Numbered from the stretch's first letter, positions 19,561-29,650 are shown. The stretch: DNA of 64,000 nucleotides from Lishizhenia tianjinensis (GCA_943330745.2 CALQIX020000007.1:62001-126000); one strand, 5' to 3'. The notes: generated by a model from the letters alone, not told the origin. Numbers and translations: made by a program.

Positions 19561-20510
19561 AATAATTCTTCTATGATTTTATCCATGGAATATCCTTCCG
19601 CTTCTGCACGGTAATTGCGAACAAGTCGATGCCTAAGGATTGGTTTAGCTATTGCTTTCACATCTTCAATATCGGGAGAAAATTTACCATTGATTGCAGC
19701 ATGAGTTTTAGCTCCCAAAATCAAGTATTGTGAGGCTCTTGGTCCAGCTCCCCAAGTTAAATAATCTTTGGTCAATTTCGGGGCAGTTGCATCGTTCAAA
19801 CGCGTACTAGCAACTAGTTTCACTGCATATTCTAACACATTATCTGCGACAGGAATTCGTCTAATCAAATCTTGATACGCCATTATTTCATCTCCTGAGA
19901 TGATAGGGTTCAAGGTTATAACTTGATTGGTTGTAGTGGATTTCACGATCGCCATTTCCTCAGCAAATGACGGATAATCAACCCATACATTGAACATAAA
20001 ACGATCGAGTTGCGCCTCAGGCAACGGATAGGTCCCTTCTTGTTCAATTGGGTTTTGTGTTGCTAAAACGAAAAATGGAGCAGGTAATTTGTAATTAGTC
20101 CCACCTGCCGTAACACTTCTTTCTTGCATCGCTTCGAGCAAAGCAGATTGTGTTTTAGGCGGAGTTCGATTGATTTCATCGGCCAAAATGATATTCGAAA
20201 ATAACGGGCCTTTTATAAATTTAAAATTTCTATTCTCATCCAAAATTTCTGCACCAATGATATCAGAAGGCATTAAATCGGGTGTAAATTGAATTCGATT
20301 AAAAGTTAATCCAAGAGTTTGAGCAATTGTGTTTACTAATAATGTTTTTGCCAATCCGGGCACACCAACCAAAAGACAATGTCCCTTAGAAAAAATCGAA
20401 ATTAACACTTGGTCAACAACCTCTTCCTGTCCAACAATGACTTTGTGAATTTCAGATTTTAATTCCTGATAGTGTTTTACTAAATTTTCAATTGCAAGAG
20501 TATCTGACAT
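19557..20510 (-). CDS. MoxR-family AAA+ ATPase
   Basis: This 317-residue ATPase has Walker A GVPGLAKTLL near residue 55, Walker B ILADEINR near 108, and the MoxR hallmark TQNPIEQEGTYPLPEAQLDR near 150, with a lid domain at the C-terminus. MoxR ATPases act as chaperones, usually with von Willebrand A-domain (Bat-type) proteins in the same operon. Here no such partner is adjacent: the neighbours are a parvulin foldase upstream and TerC downstream. The partner genes may lie elsewhere. Confidence 0.9.
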   Translation of the reverse strand: MSDTLAIENLVKHYQELKSEIHKVIVGQEEVVDQVLISIFSKGHCLLVGVPGLAKTLLVNTIAQTLGLTFNRIQFTPDLMPSDIIGAEILDENRNFKFIKGPLFSNIILADEINRTPPKTQSALLEAMQERSVTAGGTNYKLPAPFFVLATQNPIEQEGTYPLPEAQLDRFMFNVWVDYPSFAEEMAIVKSTTTNQVITLNPIISGDEIMAYQDLIRRIPVADNVLEYAVKLVASTRLNDATAPKLTKDYLTWGAGPRASQYLILGAKTHAAINGKFSPDIEDVKAIAKPILRHRLVRNYRAEAEGYSMDKIIEELL

Positions 20511-20511
20511 A

Positions 20512-21876
20512 TTAGTTTGATTGTGTTAGCCAATTATATTTGAAGTCACAATTTTTAAGTGATTCATCTAAGCGAATATACACATTAGTCACTTTTGATT
20601 GCACCCATTTTTCAAGAACTTTTTGCATTTTATCATTTTCGGCTGCCCGTTTTATTAACATATAGTCATCTGTTAAATTGGCAATATGCGGTGGAAATCT
20701 CTTCATTAAACGAACAATTCGAAAACCTTGTTTACGAGATTGCATATCAAAATAAAGATTGGGTTGTGTAAATTTATTTTCATCCAATGCATCCGTTAAT
20801 ATATAAATTTCACGGTCGATTTCATTTAAATCTTGCATATCCCATGTTTGCTCACCCGTTTTTGGATTAGTTATAATTCCTTTATTTTGCTTGGTATTAT
20901 CGTCATTTGAAAAACGAAGAACTGCTTCATCCCAAGTAATTTTATTTTCATTTAAAAGAGCATAGCAGGAGTCAATTTTTAAAGCTGCTTCGTTTAGCGA
21001 TTCTTCATTAAATTCCACGGATAACAAAATATGTTGACAGGTGTAATCATCACCTAATCTCGAGAGTAATTTAACAATATGGTACCCATATTCCGTTTCA
21101 AAAACTTCCGATAATTCTCCGGGTTTTAAATCCAAGGCAGCAGCTTCAAAAGCAGGAACCATCATTCCTTTTGATGCGCTTAATTTACCTCCTTGTGCCG
21201 CCGATCCTGGATCTTTCGATTTGGTTCGTGCCATAAACTCGAAAGATTTCTCACCTGAAACTATTTTCGAGCGAATTTCGCGTAATTCATTATAGGTTCT
21301 GTCTTTATCTGCTTTGGATAGTTTTGGAAAATAAACAATTTGCTGAAAAGCTAATTTCATATTGATGTAAGGTACACTATCTTTGGGAAGTGCCTTGAAA
21401 TACGTTTCAACTTCTTTGGGTGTAACAGTAATGGATGCAGTAATTTTTTGCTGCATATCACGCGCCAAAATTTGATTTCTAATAATTACGCGAAAGTCTT
21501 CTTTTATTTGAGTGATAGACTTCCCATAAAACTTTTCGAATTGATCTTTACCGCCGGGCATAGAGCTTATGATATACCTGAGACGATTTTCCATTTCAGA
21601 ATCAACTTGCTCGTCAGAAACTGGTAAACTATCTAAACGTGCTTGATTCAACAATAAATTTTGATACATTAAGTCTTCCACTAATTTGCAATTTGAAATC
21701 GATGAAGCATCCTTAACTTCCACCGCATTTTCTTGAATCATTTGCAATTTGAGGGCTTGTACATTAGAGAGCAAGATAATTTCATCACCAACTTGTGCGA
21801 CGATTTTATCGACCACTTGGGTTTTTGCGCTAAATCCAATGAAAAGTAGGAATGAAATAAAAAATAATTTGACCAT
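20512..21876 (-). CDS. SurA-like periplasmic peptidyl-prolyl isomerase
   Basis: This 454-residue exported protein has a signal peptide (about 1-19) and the SurA-type N-terminus (IVAQVGDEIILLSNV). A parvulin rotamase domain spans about 180-285 (KDPGSAAQGGKLS, then FETEYGYHIVKLL). A second, divergent parvulin-like region (CQHILLS onward) follows. SurA proteins escort outer-membrane barrels through the periplasm and accelerate prolyl isomerisation. It lies 2 bases after another foldase gene, forming a tandem pair. Confidence 0.88.
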   Translation of the reverse strand: MVKLFFISFLLFIGFSAKTQVVDKIVAQVGDEIILLSNVQALKLQMIQENAVEVKDASSISNCKLVEDLMYQNLLLNQARLDSLPVSDEQVDSEMENRLRYIISSMPGGKDQFEKFYGKSITQIKEDFRVIIRNQILARDMQQKITASITVTPKEVETYFKALPKDSVPYINMKLAFQQIVYFPKLSKADKDRTYNELREIRSKIVSGEKSFEFMARTKSKDPGSAAQGGKLSASKGMMVPAFEAAALDLKPGELSEVFETEYGYHIVKLLSRLGDDYTCQHILLSVEFNEESLNEAALKIDSCYALLNENKITWDEAVLRFSNDDNTKQNKGIITNPKTGEQTWDMQDLNEIDREIYILTDALDENKFTQPNLYFDMQSRKQGFRIVRLMKRFPPHIANLTDDYMLIKRAAENDKMQKVLEKWVQSKVTNVYIRLDESLKNCDFKYNWLTQSN

Positions 21877-21878
21877 AC

Positions 21879-23846
21879 TTATTTATCTAAAGAATAAAGT
21901 AGATCAAAATTAAAGGTAATCTTGTGTTTTTTCTCTAATTCCTCTAACCATGTTTGCTCCATGAAGTTTTGATAATCAGAAGTAACTATTCCTTTGGCTT
22001 CATTAAATTCTTTTTTCATTATCGGTAATTCTTTATTGAGAAAAACGACATAGAATTTATCCTCAAAATTGTATGGTTTATTGCGGCCTTGTGAGAAGTA
22101 TCTTCCTTTCAAATAAGTGATTTGTTCCGCATCAAATTTGTTCATTTTTACGCGAAGATTTAATTCTGATTGAACATTAACTTTTTCAATGATTTCTTTC
22201 GATGTATTTTTCTTTTTCTTCAATAATTTATAAACCAATTCTGCATTTTTTTGAGAATTACATTCATAAATGGTTGCGTCCAATCTTTTTGGCCACATAT
22301 ACTTGTCGCGATTTAAATTAAAAAAGCTTTTCAGACCTGAAGTATCTTTTACAGACTTATTCCAAATTTTGTCTGACATAATTTCATAGAGTAAAATACC
22401 GTCGTGGTATTCTTTCACTAAGGCTTTATATTCAGGATATTTACTTTCAAGTTTAGACTCTTCGTAATCCAACACGGTCATTTTTACCCATGTATTAAAT
22501 TGACCTTCCACTACTTTTTTAAACTCATCGCGTTTAATCCCTCTGTATCCTTTTTCCAAGAAATCTGCAAATTGTTTTTGCGTGTAGGATTTACCGTCCA
22601 ATGAAAAAACCTCTAAATCTGTTTTTAATTTTTCTGCTTTCCATTTTCCCTGAAAATAAGTTGAGTCTAGATTTGTTTCGAACCAAGTTAATCCGTTCAA
22701 TTTCGAAAGATTAAAATTGTATTGTTTTTTCATTTTATCCACAAAAGAATCTTGTGTTTTTTTAGCACGTTCATCCTTATTAACTTTGGATTGAATTTCT
22801 TTTTTCATTTCATTAAATGGTCGAACAGGCTTCCACTCTAATCGTTTTATAATGTGAAAACCAAAATCAGTTTGAACGGGTTCACTTATTTCACCATCAC
22901 TTTTTAATCCAAAAGCAACTTCTTCAAAAACGGGTACCATACGTTGGTTAGTTCCAGAACCAAACATGGGTAATTCTCCTCCTTTTTGATTAGAGCTTGG
23001 GTCATCAGAGTAAAGTTTTACTAAATCCTCCCATTTTTCTCCAGATTTCAATTTTGCATATAATTCACCCGCTTTTTTCTGAGCATTGTTCTTTTCTTCT
23101 TGTGTTGCATTTTTCCCTGCTGAAACGAGCAGATGAGCAACTTTAATTGATCCTCGCGCTGCACGAGTTCCAGTCGTTTTTAAAATGTGATATCCATATC
23201 TTGTTCTAAAAATATCTGATAATTGTCCAATGGGAGTTTTATAAGCCCTATCTTCAAAAGGGTAAATCATTTGAAAAGCGGTGAAATAACCTAAGTCACC
23301 ACCATTATTAACTGCTGATGGATCTTCAGAGCCATTTTTTGATTTAGCGATAGAAGCAAAGTCTTCTCCTTTTTCTAGTCTGCGTTTAATTTCAGAAATT
23401 TTATTCCAGGCGATTAAAGTATCTTGCGGCTTGGCATTTTGTTCAACGCGCACAAGGATGTGAGACGCTCTTATTTCATTGGAAGTACGTTCATAGGCTT
23501 CACGTACTAAATTTTCATTTTGAGCTGAATCAATCATGTAAGGATTAGCCAGTTGTTTTTTGTACCCGTCTAATTCTTTTTTTAATTTAGGAATGGTATC
23601 ATACCCTAAGGCCTCTGCTTCAGCAACTTTTAATTTGAATTTTTTGAAAAGCACCAAGTATTTATCTATCGAATCTTTATGAAATTGTGGATTATTGTTG
23701 TTTTTCAAATAAATCTGTAAGAATTCACTCTTTGTAACTCCTTTTCCATCAATTTCCATTACAAAGGGATCGTTGGAAACTGTTTTTTGAGAAAAACTAC
23801 CCAGTGCAAGTAGCATGAAACCAAAAGATAAAAGCTGTTTTTTCAT
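21879..23846 (-). CDS. Periplasmic peptidyl-prolyl isomerase with two parvulin domains
   Basis: The 655-residue protein has a signal peptide (about 1-19) and two clear parvulin domains. The first covers about 130-235 (ASHILVRVEQ ... FRTRYGYHILKTTG) and the second about 240-345 (KVAHLLVSAGK ... QTDFGFHIIKRLEW). A 300-residue C-terminal part is lysine- and glutamate-rich and probably chaperone-like. It is paired with the SurA-like gene 2 bases downstream. Such tandem foldases in Bacteroidota fit heavy traffic of outer-membrane and T9SS cargo proteins. Confidence 0.88.
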   Translation of the reverse strand: MKKQLLSFGFMLLALGSFSQKTVSNDPFVMEIDGKGVTKSEFLQIYLKNNNNPQFHKDSIDKYLVLFKKFKLKVAEAEALGYDTIPKLKKELDGYKKQLANPYMIDSAQNENLVREAYERTSNEIRASHILVRVEQNAKPQDTLIAWNKISEIKRRLEKGEDFASIAKSKNGSEDPSAVNNGGDLGYFTAFQMIYPFEDRAYKTPIGQLSDIFRTRYGYHILKTTGTRAARGSIKVAHLLVSAGKNATQEEKNNAQKKAGELYAKLKSGEKWEDLVKLYSDDPSSNQKGGELPMFGSGTNQRMVPVFEEVAFGLKSDGEISEPVQTDFGFHIIKRLEWKPVRPFNEMKKEIQSKVNKDERAKKTQDSFVDKMKKQYNFNLSKLNGLTWFETNLDSTYFQGKWKAEKLKTDLEVFSLDGKSYTQKQFADFLEKGYRGIKRDEFKKVVEGQFNTWVKMTVLDYEESKLESKYPEYKALVKEYHDGILLYEIMSDKIWNKSVKDTSGLKSFFNLNRDKYMWPKRLDATIYECNSQKNAELVYKLLKKKKNTSKEIIEKVNVQSELNLRVKMNKFDAEQITYLKGRYFSQGRNKPYNFEDKFYVVFLNKELPIMKKEFNEAKGIVTSDYQNFMEQTWLEELEKKHKITFNFDLLYSLDK

Positions 23847-23890
23847 TATTTTTTATTTTTTTCTATTGAATTAACTCAATTTTTTCAAAT

Positions 23891-25363
23891 TTATTTTAAA
23901 CTGTAATTGGGTGCTTCGCGTGTTATTGTAACGTCATGTGGGTGAGATTCCTTTATTCCGGCTGACGTGATTCGTATAAATTTAGCACCTTTCAAATTGG
24001 AAATATCGGGAGCACCACAGTAACCCATTCCGGCACGCAGTCCACCCATTATTTGGAACATTACCTCTGTAAGATTCCCTTTAAAAGGAACACGCCCAGA
24101 AATTCCCTCGGGCACTAATTTTTTAATATCATCTTCTGCATCTTGAAAATAACGGTCTTTGGAACCATGTTGCATAGCTTCTAGCGAACCCATTCCGCGG
24201 TACGATTTAAATTTTCGACCTTCATAAATAATGGTTTCACCTGGTGACTCTTCTACACCGGCAAACATGGAGCCAAGCATTACAGTATCTGCTCCTGCTG
24301 CAATTGCTTTTACAATATCACCCGTATATCGAATTCCTCCATCTGCAATAACTGGAACACCGGTTCCCGCAATTGCATTCGCTACTTCATTTATTGCAGT
24401 TAGTTGAGGAACACCAACTCCGGCAATTATTCGGGTGGTACAAATACTTCCAGGACCAATACCAACTTTCACTGCGTCGGCACCAGCATCCACTAAATAT
24501 CTAGCTGCTTCAGCTGTTGCTATATTTCCAACAACAACATCAAGATTAGGGAACGCTTTCTTAACTTCCTTCAATTGCATAACCACTCCCTTTGAATGTC
24601 CATGAGCAGTATCTATTACAATTGCATCTACTCCCGCTTCAACTAAAGCGCTAACGCGTTCCATGGTATCAAAAGTAACTCCAACTGCCGCTGCAACACG
24701 AAGCCGTCCTAATTGATCTTTACACGAATATGGATGTTCTTTGACTTTTATAATATCACGGTATGTTATTAATCCAATTAATCGATTGTTTTGATCAACA
24801 ACAGGTAATTTTTCAATTTTATTTTCTTGTAAAATTCCTTCAGCAGTTTGCAGATCAGTGCCATCCCCTGTTGTAATAATATTTTCGGAAGTCATTATTT
24901 CCTTTACTGGACGATCCATGTTTTTTTCAAAGCGAAGATCTCGGTTGGTTAAAATGCCCTTTAGAACACGAGAACCATCGATTACTGGAATACCGCCAAT
25001 TCCATGTTCAGTCATTACTGCCAATGCATCTTTTACGATCGCATCTTCTAGCAATGTAATTGGATCGATAATCATTCCACTTTCAGATCGTTTCACTTTT
25101 CGCACATTCATGGCTTGCATAGCGATACTCATATTCTTATGAATTACGCCTATTCCTCCTTGTTGAGCAATAGCAATAGCAAGTTTTGATTCGGTTACTG
25201 TATCCATCGCTGCAGATAGGATCGGTGTATTTACGCTAATGTTTCTAGTAAATTTACTTTTCAATTCAACTTCTCTCGGTAATACTTCAGAATAGGCTGG
25301 TGCGAGCAGGACATCGTCGTATGTTAACCCTTCAATAACTTGATTTAAATTTTGTAAAGACAT
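23891..25363 (-). CDS. guaB: IMP dehydrogenase
   Basis: The 490-residue enzyme oxidises IMP to XMP with NAD, the committed step of GMP synthesis. A CBS pair lies at about 95-210 inside the TIM barrel. The catalytic loop is [11 protein letters not shown] with Cys308. The mobile flap includes [20 protein letters not shown] with its conserved arginine-tyrosine pair. The C-terminal part is standard. It is the first gene of a minus-strand block; the foldase genes begin 44 bases downstream. Confidence 0.97.
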   Translation of the reverse strand: MSLQNLNQVIEGLTYDDVLLAPAYSEVLPREVELKSKFTRNISVNTPILSAAMDTVTESKLAIAIAQQGGIGVIHKNMSIAMQAMNVRKVKRSESGMIIDPITLLEDAIVKDALAVMTEHGIGGIPVIDGSRVLKGILTNRDLRFEKNMDRPVKEIMTSENIITTGDGTDLQTAEGILQENKIEKLPVVDQNNRLIGLITYRDIIKVKEHPYSCKDQLGRLRVAAAVGVTFDTMERVSALVEAGVDAIVIDTAHGHSKGVVMQLKEVKKAFPNLDVVVGNIATAEAARYLVDAGADAVKVGIGPGSICTTRIIAGVGVPQLTAINEVANAIAGTGVPVIADGGIRYTGDIVKAIAAGADTVMLGSMFAGVEESPGETIIYEGRKFKSYRGMGSLEAMQHGSKDRYFQDAEDDIKKLVPEGISGRVPFKGNLTEVMFQIMGGLRAGMGYCGAPDISNLKGAKFIRITSAGIKESHPHDVTITREAPNYSLK

Positions 25364-25391
25364 CTGAATCTATTTAAGATATAAATTCTTA

Positions 25392-25399
25392 CAAATGTA
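25392..25399 (-). promoter_or_regulatory. -7 promoter box (TACATTTG) for guaB
   Basis: On the minus strand the sequence reads TACATTTG, an exact TAnnTTTG match, 28 bases upstream of the guaB start. Confidence 0.5.
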
Positions 25400-25520
25400 C
25401 GTAATTCAAACCAACTTTAAAAAGAATTCCCACGATTCGAAATTTGATTTTTGAAGTTTTTTTTTCCCTTAATTTGATTTTTAAGAGTAACTTTATGATT
25501 TGCGTGACGTTCAATACCTT

Positions 25521-26621
25521 ATGAGAGTTTCATCCCTTCTAATTTTTTGTTTTTTCTTTTACCAATCGGGGAATGCTCAACTCGCATTGCCTCAAGTTGA
25601 GTCTAAATTAATTCAGCTTTTCCAAGAGGTGAAAAAGCAAGAGACCTTTGATGAAAAAATTAGTTCTAATGATCAATTTCGGACTCAGTTTAAAACAGTA
25701 TTACAAAATAAAGAGTCATTTGTCTTTCCTTTCGATTCACTCAAAATGCAAAAGGGAATTAAAGAAATTACAAGTTCAGACGATAAAGTTCGCCTTTTTA
25801 CATGGGTAATAAATAATTCATTTGACGGAACGTATCAGTATTTTGGATTCATTGTCCGAAAAGAATCTGGTAAAATAAATACAGTACATGAATTAAAGGA
25901 TAATGAAGATCCAATGAATCAACGCGTGTCTAAAGTGATTGATCCAGCAAATTGGTATGGCGCTTTATATATAGATGTAATCGTTCGTAAAATTGGTTCA
26001 AAAACCTATTATACCTTATTGGGGTGGGATGGCAACAACCCAAGTAGCAACATTCGAATCATTGACGCACTCGTTTTTTCAGGAAAATCAGTTAAGATTG
26101 GTGCACCGATTTTTAAAAACCAAAAGGAAAAATTAAATCGTGTTTATTTTGAATATTCGGAGAGTGCCCTTATGAATATGACCTATGAAACAAAATATAA
26201 ACGCATCATGTTTGATCATTTGATTCCAGAAGCTCCAAATTTGAAAGGCATTTATTCTTTTTATATCCCCGATTTCTCCTATGATTCTTATTCTTGGAAA
26301 AGCGATGGTTGGCATTTAATGGAAGATGTCATTGGAGTCAATCCGGAAGGGGATAAAAACCTAACAATCATGACGCAAGATCGTAAGGGTAAATTGAAAA
26401 AACGCAGGGTAAAAAATAAATGGGAAAATCCAGGAGAGGAAATGGATGAATCAAATGAATTTAAACATGTTGCACGAACGCCTGAATCTGAGCGACAAGT
26501 GGAAACTCCAGATCGAGTAAAGCAGAAAAAATATAAGTCTTCCAAAAAAAACAACCCATTGCTTCCTGAATCTATTTATGGAAAGAAGAAAAAAAAGCGT
26601 AAACGGGGGAATAAACGCTGA
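25521..26621 (+). CDS. Secreted hypothetical protein with a lysine/arginine-rich tail
   Basis: I do not recognise the family. The ATG at 25521 gives a good signal peptide (hydrophobic LLIFCFFF, cleavage after SGNAQ), while the frame could extend back to a TTG at 25500. The body (about 30-290) has mixed strands with aromatic motifs such as YYTLLGWDGNNPSSNIRIID and GALYIDVIVRK. The last 70 residues become strongly basic and end in KKKKKRKRGNKR. It is probably periplasmic or surface-exposed. It is divergent from guaB and followed by a small membrane protein gene. Confidence 0.78.
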   Translation: MRVSSLLIFCFFFYQSGNAQLALPQVESKLIQLFQEVKKQETFDEKISSNDQFRTQFKTVLQNKESFVFPFDSLKMQKGIKEITSSDDKVRLFTWVINNSFDGTYQYFGFIVRKESGKINTVHELKDNEDPMNQRVSKVIDPANWYGALYIDVIVRKIGSKTYYTLLGWDGNNPSSNIRIIDALVFSGKSVKIGAPIFKNQKEKLNRVYFEYSESALMNMTYETKYKRIMFDHLIPEAPNLKGIYSFYIPDFSYDSYSWKSDGWHLMEDVIGVNPEGDKNLTIMTQDRKGKLKKRRVKNKWENPGEEMDESNEFKHVARTPESERQVETPDRVKQKKYKSSKKNNPLLPESIYGKKKKKRKRGNKR

Positions 26622-26649
26622 TATTACTGTCTCCTTTAAAAAAATCACG

Positions 26650-26657
26650 TAATTTTG
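26650..26657 (+). promoter_or_regulatory. -7 promoter box (TAATTTTG)
   Basis: An exact TAnnTTTG match ends 25 bases before the ATG at 26683. This argues that the downstream gene has its own promoter and that the in-frame TTG at 26659, which lies at the expected transcription start, is not the start codon. Confidence 0.45.
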
Positions 26658-26682
26658 TTTGCAGCTTTTTAATACTTCAATC

Positions 26683-27057
26683 ATGCAACTCGAATCTTGG
26701 ACTTCCTTCCTAACTGTAACATTATTAATTTTTATAGGAGTTGTGCTTTACATGAGATTGTTACGACATTTTTCTAAAAACAGAATTAAGCCAGAAGATT
26801 ATTGTATTTTATATGATTTGGAGCTTCATAAGGTGGTTGATGAGGTAGAATTTTATTTCACTTTACCCGCTAAAACTCATGTAACTTTTGAAATTCTAAA
26901 CCAAGATTGGCAGGTAGTTGAAGAACTTGCAGCGAAAGAATTCGATCAAGGAGGCCACATCATTCGTCTGAATGCCTCTGGGTATCCAAGTGGTATCTAT
27001 TTTTATGGAATACGTACAGAAGTACAGAAACAATACAAAAAATTCGAGAAAGCCTAA
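26683..27057 (+). CDS. Small membrane-anchored protein with a T9SS-CTD/FlgD-like beta domain
   Basis: The protein of about 124 residues starts at the ATG at 26683. One transmembrane helix (about residues 9-27) is followed by a soluble domain. The second half has the layout of FlgD Ig-like or T9SS sorting domains: a strand FYFTLPAKTHVTFEIL, then a strand-turn VVEELAAKEFDQGGHIIRL, and the typical GYPSGIYFYGI ending. Those domains normally close large secreted proteins; here it is almost the whole protein and is anchored at the N-terminus. The function is unknown. It converges on the serine hydrolase gene with a 4-base overlap. Confidence 0.7.
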   Translation: MQLESWTSFLTVTLLIFIGVVLYMRLLRHFSKNRIKPEDYCILYDLELHKVVDEVEFYFTLPAKTHVTFEILNQDWQVVEELAAKEFDQGGHIIRLNASGYPSGIYFYGIRTEVQKQYKKFEKA

Positions 27058-28313
27058 TTAGTACTCATTATTTCTTCTATCATTTGAAAATAGTCGAATG
27101 AGTAAAGGGATGAATTTACAGTAGGTTTTATTAGTTGCTCCTGAATAAGCCGCGTAAAATTGGCAATAAAAGGACGTGCAATTTTTTCATACTCGTATGT
27201 CCCATCATTTACAATATCGTCTGAATTGACATACAAACTTACAGAAAAAAGAAAGTCTTTTTGATTGTCAAAATCAATAATATATCCGGATTCTGTAACA
27301 AATCCATAAGCAATCCCAATTTTACTAAAAATTCTGTATCTATGAGATGAAGCTAACTCTGGCTTATTTCCAATTATCGCATATTTGTAATAGTTATCGG
27401 GAAATTGAATTTGATTATGATAGGTTTTGTTTTGCATTTCACGAGGAAAATTTCCCATGCATTTAAGTAAAAATTTTCGTGAATTTGAGGAAAGATGAAA
27501 TCGTTCACCAGAATTGAAATGTTGTGGGAAAACCAATCGAAAAACTGTTGAATGAATATCTTTTAAAGGATAGTCTAAGTGATAATTGAAATTGTAGGGT
27601 TTATCAATTTTTTTTCCATTTTCTATCTGATATTTTCCGACAAGTTTTGAAGCACTGTAGGGGAGACGATGCATGTAATCAATCGAATCTAATTTCGTTT
27701 CCTTTTGATAGAATTGCATTTCTCCAGTTGAATTGAAAATTGAATATGAATTAGTTGTAACATCTTTTCCCCTAGGACAACCCGAAAAACTACTATAAAT
27801 CATTGAGTTATTTAATTCATGTTTCATTAAAAAATGATTTAAGTTTCGTGGAGTTACAACATGAAAAAATAAGGAGTAATAATTATTGTCACTAATAGAC
27901 AGCATATCTTCCAGCGCTAAACTAATAGGGATGTTCCGTTTTTGAGTGAGTTCTGCAAAGGTACTTGACCCACACAACACATCTCTATTCATTTTAATAT
28001 AGTTCTCTCTTGGCATTTGCATAGAGTCTAGCATCTCTAGGGTCGCAATTGCAGTTGGGAGTTTTACCATACTTGCTGGATAGAAGTACTCATTCGTACT
28101 AAAATCATACGTTTGGAATAATTCAGTTCCATCCTCGTCACGTTCAATATCCGTAACAATAAATTGCAGATGGAATTTATCCCGGTTTTTCAGCACATAA
28201 TCCACTAATGAATCTTTTCCTAGCAGTGATGCATAAAAATCAGTTTTTGATTTTTGAGAAAATCCTAATCCAATTATGCAAAACAAAAAGAAGGAAAAGA
28301 GAACTATTTTCAT
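27054..28313 (-). CDS. Exported class A beta-lactamase-like serine hydrolase
   Basis: This protein of about 419 residues has a signal peptide (about 1-20, ending GLGFSQ). The penicillin-binding fold motifs are visible: SMVK (S81-x-x-K84) as nucleophile and base, SDN at 141-143, and a KIG triad-like motif in FSKIGIAYGF. It may bind or cut peptidoglycan peptides or beta-lactams; resistance activity cannot be inferred. The frame is open to 28466, but the start at 28313 gives a clean signal peptide and a 4-base overlap with the upstream permease gene, so I chose it. Confidence 0.82.
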   Translation of the reverse strand: MKIVLFSFFLFCIIGLGFSQKSKTDFYASLLGKDSLVDYVLKNRDKFHLQFIVTDIERDEDGTELFQTYDFSTNEYFYPASMVKLPTAIATLEMLDSMQMPRENYIKMNRDVLCGSSTFAELTQKRNIPISLALEDMLSISDNNYYSLFFHVVTPRNLNHFLMKHELNNSMIYSSFSGCPRGKDVTTNSYSIFNSTGEMQFYQKETKLDSIDYMHRLPYSASKLVGKYQIENGKKIDKPYNFNYHLDYPLKDIHSTVFRLVFPQHFNSGERFHLSSNSRKFLLKCMGNFPREMQNKTYHNQIQFPDNYYKYAIIGNKPELASSHRYRIFSKIGIAYGFVTESGYIIDFDNQKDFLFSVSLYVNSDDIVNDGTYEYEKIARPFIANFTRLIQEQLIKPTVNSSLYSFDYFQMIEEIMSTN

Positions 28314-29647
28314 TCTGAGTTTTTCGGTGATAAAAGATAAATAACTACGGCAATGAGTATTGTTACAAGTGTCCATACCAATCGCATGGGTTCCATTTGA
28401 ACAAAATAAATGATCATCCAAAGTGTTACTCCAATGAATAAGAGGGGAGTAAAAGGATATCCCCATGTTTTTATGGATGTTTCATCTCCTAATTTACGTG
28501 CTCTGATAACGAATACACCGATTACAGTTAACAAACAGAAAAGGGATAAGGTGAGTTCAATGTATTGTAATATCATTCTGAAATCAAAAAGTAGAACGAT
28601 ACAAACGGAGATTAATGTTTGTAAAAGTATCGCATTTACGGGTGCTCCTTTTTCATTTTGTCCCTTCAAAAAAGAAAATACTCGATAGTCTTCCCCCATT
28701 CTTTGTGCAACTCGGGGTCCAGCAATGAACATAGCATTGATCCCTGATACCAACGCAATGGCAAATAATCCCGCAAAAGTCAAAGCTGCTTGGTCGCCGA
28801 ATACTTTGCCAATAACTATATTACCAATCGCAACTTTACCACGCATTTCATCGAAGGTGCAAACGTACATGAAAACACCTGTTAATGCGAGATAAACTAA
28901 TGTTACAATTGCAGTACCAACGACTAATGAAAAAGGCAAGTTTTTTTTAGGGTTTTCCATGTTGCCAACTATATACGATGACGAATTCCACCCACTATAA
29001 GCAAACATCACATAGACCAAGGAGCCAGCAAAAGGTAAGCTAAAAATCGTATTCCAACTTGCATCAGTTGGAGCAAATGACACATGACTTTTCCCAGAAT
29101 CAGCCAAAAATAGAAATGGAGTAATAATTAAAACGACTATAAACAAGAGTTTTATTGTTGTTATGATATTTTGAAATAAGCCTCCTGTGACAACTCCTCC
29201 TAACTGAATAAGTGTCACTAAGATTATAAGTGAAATAGCTACAACTTTTGGAATGTATACCGGTAAGTTTGCCCCTAATAATTCGTTCATAATGGGCATT
29301 AAATAATCTCCTGAGGCTAAAGCTAATGCTGCAATTGCCGCTGAAAATCCAACGATAATGGAAACCCATCCGCTCGCAAAACCAACTATGGGATGATAGA
29401 TCTTAGATAAAAACGTATATTCTCCCCCAGATTCTTTAAAAGTTGTTGCCACTTCTGCATAGGCTGTTGCACCACACAACGCAAACACACCACCAATAAA
29501 CCAAATAAACATAATGGCAAATGGATCTGGGATCCCAATTGGTGGATTCATTACCTGAAATCCAATTGATGTAAAGATACCCGTTCCAATCATGTTAGCG
29601 ATAACCATATTTGTGGCTACGCTACGCGAATATTTTTTGAAAGTCAT
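28310..29647 (-). CDS. APC-superfamily amino acid permease
   Basis: This 445-residue integral membrane protein has about 12 helices. The first helix carries the unwound substrate-binding motif of the APC family (MVIANMIGTGIFTSIGFQV), and GESGGEYT-like FKESGGEYTFL lies near residue 72. It probably moves amino acids across the inner membrane. It sits 3 bases after a lipoprotein gene and overlaps a secreted serine hydrolase gene by 4 bases. A role in recycling peptide or cell-wall amino acids is possible but inferred. Confidence 0.88.
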   Translation of the reverse strand: MTFKKYSRSVATNMVIANMIGTGIFTSIGFQVMNPPIGIPDPFAIMFIWFIGGVFALCGATAYAEVATTFKESGGEYTFLSKIYHPIVGFASGWVSIIVGFSAAIAALALASGDYLMPIMNELLGANLPVYIPKVVAISLIILVTLIQLGGVVTGGLFQNIITTIKLLFIVVLIITPFLFLADSGKSHVSFAPTDASWNTIFSLPFAGSLVYVMFAYSGWNSSSYIVGNMENPKKNLPFSLVVGTAIVTLVYLALTGVFMYVCTFDEMRGKVAIGNIVIGKVFGDQAALTFAGLFAIALVSGINAMFIAGPRVAQRMGEDYRVFSFLKGQNEKGAPVNAILLQTLISVCIVLLFDFRMILQYIELTLSLFCLLTVIGVFVIRARKLGDETSIKTWGYPFTPLLFIGVTLWMIIYFVQMEPMRLVWTLVTILIAVVIYLLSPKNSE

Positions 29648-29650
29648 GCC

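Noticed and set aside
24858-25142. Open frame antisense to guaB
   Set aside because: The opposite strand encodes a well-conserved enzyme; the frame has no recognisable motif and is a shadow of guaB codons.
28314-28466. N-terminal extension of the serine hydrolase
   Set aside because: It lies wholly inside the permease gene and would bury the signal peptide; the ATG at 28313 gives a normal signal and a 4-base overlap.
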